Positions 59,816-64,000 of a stretch of 64,000 nucleotides of DNA are shown here, piece after piece. The stretch comes from Saposhnikovia divaricata (lineage: Eukaryota > Streptophyta > Magnoliopsida > Apiales > Apiaceae), in contig CM071601.1 of the NCBI GenBank assembly GCA_036435485.1, positions 184,920,939-184,984,938 of the forward strand, in the 5' to 3' direction. Position 1 is the stretch's first letter; each line of letters starts with the position of its first letter. Made by a program: the position numbers and the translations under genes. The notes under the pieces are model-generated. The model saw only the letters and a program-made list of their open reading frames with translations, made no database searches and had not been told where the DNA came from.

Positions 59816-60145
59816 AAAGACCAAATTTTGAACTAAAATTTTCCCGCCAATTTTAATTAGTTTGTAAAATAAATTGAAAAATTAAATAAAAATAGGAAAA
59901 AGACCAAATTTTGAACTAAAATTCATACACAACCAAGTGGTCATACTCACTATTTGTGTGATGAATATTACCCTACTTTCAATAAATTTTAAATTTTTTG
60001 ATTTTACTCCAATTTTTAACTAGTTTGTAAAATAAATTAAAAAATTAAATAAAAATTGGAAAAAGGCAAAATTTTGAGCTGAAATTCATACATACCAAAG
60101 TAGTCATACTCACTATTTGTGTGATGAATGTTACTATACTCTCAC
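59815..60145. repeat. Tandem repeat, period about 162 bp, two full copies and a partial one
   Basis: 'gaccaaattttgaactaaaa' or a close variant starts near 59,818, 59,902 and 60,064. The last two copies continue with 'gtcatactcactatttgtg' and 'tgatgaatrtta'. It directly follows the 178 bp array but is a different sequence. Confidence 0.8.
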
Positions 60146-60294
60146 TAATTTTCTATTTTTTTGGTTGTCTACGTGGGTGTGTATAAATTCTGAATCAAAA
60201 TTTAGCATTCGATGATGATTTAAAACCAATACAACATTATTCAGAACCACTTCATTTTGATCTGTACAAAATCCAATACGAGACAAAAAAAGAT

Positions 60295-60545
60295 CTGCAT
60301 CGATCCGACCCGAATTCAATCCGATCTTAATCCGAAATTTATCCGAATTTTATATGAAATCAATCCGATCCAAATTTCAACCCGATCTGAACCGAAACCG
60401 ATCAAAATTATGCAAAACCAAAATTATATCCGAACCGAATCAAATCCAATCCGATCCGATCCGAAGTATATCAAAATAAGCCATGACCGAAAATTGATCC
60501 GATCCGAAATTAATCCGATCCAAATCCGATTATCCGATATGCAAG
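60295..60545. repeat. Degenerate ATCCGA-rich array
   Basis: 'atccga', 'atccgatcc' and 'ccgaaccga' recur at about 10-20 bp spacing through 250 bp. A related array is at about 62,270-62,640. Open frames across it (RSDPI-type peptides) are a by-product. Confidence 0.75.
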
Positions 60546-60789
60546 GTCTAGTTATAATAAATTTAATTAAACATTATTAGAAAAATTCCTTACAACTATT
60601 AATATTTCATTTAAATGATGTTACTTTTCAGTGCTGGTCCTTACCACATTTTCTGATCAGAAATTTTAACAATAAAATAGAAAAAACGTTTTTGATGAGA
60701 ACTTTTAACAATCATATTAAAATTTTAAAATTATGCAATACGAAGAAATACGTGGCAATTATTTTTCATATAGTATTAGGAGTGGAGAT

Positions 60790-61610
60790 GTTCAAAAAGC
60801 CTGAAATCCGAAATTCGGTCCGATCTGATCGCAAAAAAGCTTGAAAAGCCTGGTCCAAAAAATGCTCGACCTGGTTCGGCACGGGCCGAGAGCCTAAGAT
60901 GGGCCTCCTATTTTTCATCAAGCCCGGCCCGAAGCCCGAAAAGCCTGGTTAAAAGCTCAGACAAAAGTCCGGTTCGGCACAGATAAAAGTCCGGGCTTTT
61001 TAAGAAATCTGGATAAAAATCTGATATTTATAGATAAAATCTAAAATATTTAATATTTTTGATATCATGAGACTAGGAAGAATCAACAATATGTAGGACA
61101 ACCCATTCTTTCAAAAAGACGCGTTGAGTGTTGAGGATGCTTCTCGAAATGGTCATATACGAGAAGATTTATATGGCTTACGGTCGGCTTAAGTCATAGT
61201 GCAGAGATTATGAGTAAAAAGGTCTTGAGTTGCATTGATGTGTTATGATAACAAGTATTATGCTAGTGGTTTTTTAGTATTAGATTTTGTGATATCTCTT
61301 CTTATGTATTATGGATTCTAAAAGTTCAGGGGTAGAAATCTTTAGAGGTTGTTTTTTTTTTGTAAGATTTTTTTTTTTGTATATTAATATATTAGCTTTG
61401 CAAAAAAAGACAAAAATTACGTATATATAAATTTAAAAAAAAATCCGAATAAAAGTCCGACCCGATCCGGCCCAGCCCGAGGGCCTAAATGGACCTCATA
61501 TTTTGGAGAAACCGACCCATTTTTTAAAAAGGTCTGGGTTGACCCTTTTCTTAAAAAACCCGGATTTTTTAATGTCCGAACAAAACCCGATCCAAAGAGT
61601 TTTTTATGCA
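60790..61610. repeat. Two GCCCGA/AAGCCTG-rich stretches around AT-rich DNA
   Basis: At 60,790-61,020 'gcccggcccgaagcccga' and 'aaaagcctgg' words dominate; at 61,430-61,610 a similar stretch reads 'cccgatccggcccagcccga'. The 400 bp between them has no gene. These may be halves of one decayed element, but I could not find its ends. Confidence 0.55.
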
Positions 61611-62269
61611 TCTCTAATTAAGAATTGAGAGCTGGCCCAATAAGTGAAACCCAAGGATAAAGTACCCTAATAAAAATGAAAAAGCAAGACACAGAGACCA
61701 TCTATGCATGTTGCATTCAAAGCCCAACTTGATTGTCTGAATTTAGCCCAATTCAAATTTGGGGAAGAAGGATGCTAAAGATTTATCACTAGGTTGCCTA
61801 AACCTGAAGTCCATCTCTTGCTCATCATATATTCATATGTTTTAGGAAAAAAAAAAAGAGAGATATTCATATGTCACGCAGCAACTGCAAGTTTCTTTTT
61901 TAAATAATAATTTTAGAAGTTAGTTATTGTAAAACTGACTAAATTAGCTCGAAATCTCGACAAATACATATAAAAATTAATAATGTTATACAATATAGCA
62001 AACTGTTTTTCGGACTTTGTATTTGCTTTATATGAACATAACCTCTTCATCTAATCATCGTTTTCTTTAAATAAATTTTAGAAATTCGAAAAATTGCCAC
62101 AAAACTTTTCCAAGTGCTCATGTATCACTTGCTCATTTACTAATTTTCCTCATATAAACGTACCCTCACCATTTCACTTTAAATGTCATTTTTTAATCAA
62201 ACACATTTATTAAAAATAATATTTTTTTTGTTTTTATATTATTAATGTATTTTTATTTTTCAACTTTAT

Positions 62270-62640
62270 CCTTAAACCCGACCTGACAAAATGGGTCCGA
62301 ATTCAAAAAATCGAATCGAAATTTTTAGAGACGAGATCCGATTTTATATCTGAAATTCTTGGAACCGAGATCCGATTTTATATCCGAAATAGTAAATTCA
62401 AAATTTAGCCGAATCCGAAATAATCTGATCCGAACCGAATTTAGTACATTATAATCAAATCCAATAATGATTCGAAAATCGATTTTATCCGATCCAAAAA
62501 TTATTTGAACCGAAAATTTAATCGTAAATAATCCGAAATATTAGAATTGATAATGACCAAAAACCAATCAAACACGAAAAAATTAACTGCATCGAATATA
62601 AACTCAAAATGATGATTCGATATTTATCTGAAATCGACAA
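62270..62640. repeat. Second ATCCGA-rich array
   Basis: Contains 'gatccgattttatatc' twice (about 62,335 and 62,370) and many 'atccgaa' and 'gatccgaaccga' words, resembling 60,295-60,545. Confidence 0.7.
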
Positions 62641-62871
62641 TACCCGAATAAAAAATTATCAAATAAATAAATATTCTCATGTTGTAAAATGATCTAATAT
62701 TAATGCACATTTTTACGAAAATTATAATCTTATACAAAAAAATATAAGTGAAAAAATATCAACTAAAAAGGATGCAAACTTATGATAAAAATTTATAAAT
62801 GAGACAATGGAAAAAAGAATTTGATATATAAGAATATCTCTAACCTCATTTTTACGACTTTTTTATTATAA

Positions 62872-64000
62872 CTAGAAAGTGTGCCCGCTGCGCGGGCCTT
62901 ACCAAGCAAAATGACATTTTTTTTAAAAAAATTTGATTTTTTATAATAAGTTGATTAAATTATTTAATAGGTATTCGTTACATAAAGGCTAACATAGAGA
63001 AAAAAACTGTTCTCACAATGTTACGTTGACTTTTTTTTATCTTTTGAAAATAATTTAAGAGCATAAATATAATAAATGTTAGTAGTATTTTTGTAGTTCG
63101 TTCTCAGGGAAGGACTAATATGTAGAATCAAGTTCAAGTATTTTATCTCTCACAACTTAAAAGTGTAGAAGAATGTTTGGTTTGTTTATAAACTAATTAA
63201 ACTAATTATCAATTGAGAATAAAATATATGAGGAAAATAATCCAAGAACTGGGGTTCTTCACTTGATTTCAATGCACATTCAATATCTATGTGACTTCTA
63301 CGTTCTTACTCTGCTGAAAACAATTCTTCTAAGGTTATAATGTTCCCTTCGAAGATACACTATAATGTCTACAACTACACCTTAATTGTCACTTCCGTGA
63401 TACAATCAAAGTACAATCATAAACTATTACGCACCAAGAATTATAAGTCTCACAACTCTCCTATTAATCTTCCAATCAAATATTAGAGTTATGTCTGTTA
63501 AATCATGTACTAAAATTGCAACTCCTCTTCCAAGTTATCACAATTCCTAAAATCCAATCAAAGCTCTTCCAAGTTATCACAATTCCTAAAATCCAATCAA
63601 AGGTTCATGACTCCCCTAATTGTAGTAAGCCCTCAATAACATATCAGCAAAGCAAGAAAATCACAGATAATTAAACATACATGAATACCAAGGAATACTA
63701 CCCAATCCTCAGATTAGAGATTTAGTTACACATAATTAAGGAAGAAAACAAAACACGTGAATTAATAGAAGAACTCATAATTATAAGAATATAGAAAAAA
63801 CCTTTAATCTTTGATCTTCAAGGAAAATAAGAGTTCTCCAGAAAAATCCCTAAAAGTTGCGTACAAAATTGGATCTCAAGAATAATGTTTTTCCCGATCC
63901 CTAAAAATAATAACCTAGTTGTGTTTATATAGTGTTTAAAAGACTTAATTAATTGACCCAAATAAATTAAGCCCAAACTAATATATTACAATTATATTAG
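62872..64000 (-). mobile_element. Helitron 3' terminus (minus strand); body runs out of the window
   Basis: On the minus strand a perfect hairpin GCCCGC-GCA-GCGGGC (62,883-62,897) is followed 7 bp later by CTAG (62,875-62,872) and then T, which is the 3' end structure of Helitrons. The element therefore extends to the right. Its visible part (62,880-64,000) is AT-rich without Rep or helicase sequence, so at least this part is non-coding. The other end is not in the window. Confidence 0.6.
63525..63602. repeat. 39 bp tandem duplication
   Basis: Two identical adjacent copies begin 'ctcttccaagttatcac' at 63,525 and 63,564. Confidence 0.9.

Noticed and set aside
60257..60580. ORF with RSDPIRSEP-type repeats
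   Set aside because: Translation of the ATCCGA array in one frame; the protein repeat mirrors the DNA repeat.
62883..62897. Rho-independent terminator
   Set aside because: The GC stem followed by a T/A stretch and CTAG fits a Helitron end in a eukaryotic context; there is no bacterial gene here.

Overview
The window looks like nuclear DNA of a dicot plant. It is AT-rich, coding sequence is split by short GT-AG introns, and it is dominated by transposable elements of plant type: a SIRE-like Ty1/copia, a Ty3/gypsy deletion derivative, Helitrons, a hAT-family transposase and a Tourist-like MITE. An Apiaceae-like asterid is my guess, but it is weak. I see no bacterial, organellar or CRISPR content and no tRNA or rRNA gene. 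All exon limits were read by eye.

Layout. 1-3.7 kb: no recognisable gene. 3.7-5.0 kb (-): broken B3-domain gene. 6.8-9.4 kb (-): replication protein A large-subunit-like gene (DUF223/OB folds and a zinc ribbon) with one in-frame stop. 10.9-12.1 kb (-): a second, truncated RPA-like copy. 12.7-13.1 kb: RNase H-like remnant. 14.3-14.9 kb: unknown broken small gene. 15.38-15.42 kb and 29.85-30.56 kb (-): one F-box-type gene split near its 3' end by a 14.4 kb retrotransposon tandem (15,418-29,847). 31.6 kb: an orphan Helitron exon. 32.7-36.9 kb (+): multi-B3 gene. 37.35-43.97 kb (-): Helitron Rep/helicase gene, broken by a stop, an internal deletion and a frameshift. 46.2 kb: Tourist-like MITE. 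46.98-55.59 kb: non-autonomous Helitron with a gypsy element (48,219-55,060) nested inside. 56.6-58.0 kb (-): hAT transposase pseudogene. 58.7-60.1 kb: tandem repeats. 60.3-62.6 kb: CCGA-rich arrays. 62,872 to the right edge: 3' end of another Helitron on the minus strand.

The copia element has two 1,013 bp LTRs that differ at about six positions. Its outer edges share a 5 bp target duplication (AACAG). A truncated extra unit (162 bp of LTR joined to the 3' end of ORF3) sits inside the same target duplication, so the locus is a collapsed LTR-internal-LTR-internal-LTR tandem. The strongest unexplained signal is the 9-mer TCAACGGAT / ATCCGTTGA. I count 35 perfect copies in the full unit and 38 in the tandem. 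They lie in the U3 part of the LTRs, in an untranslated spacer, and in three coding regions in different codon phases, so they appear to be kept or spread at the nucleic-acid level.

An RPA-like gene, B3 genes, an F-box gene and a Rep/helicase in one block once the retrotransposon is removed recall large gene-carrying plant Helitrons, but I could not find terminal sequences for such an element.
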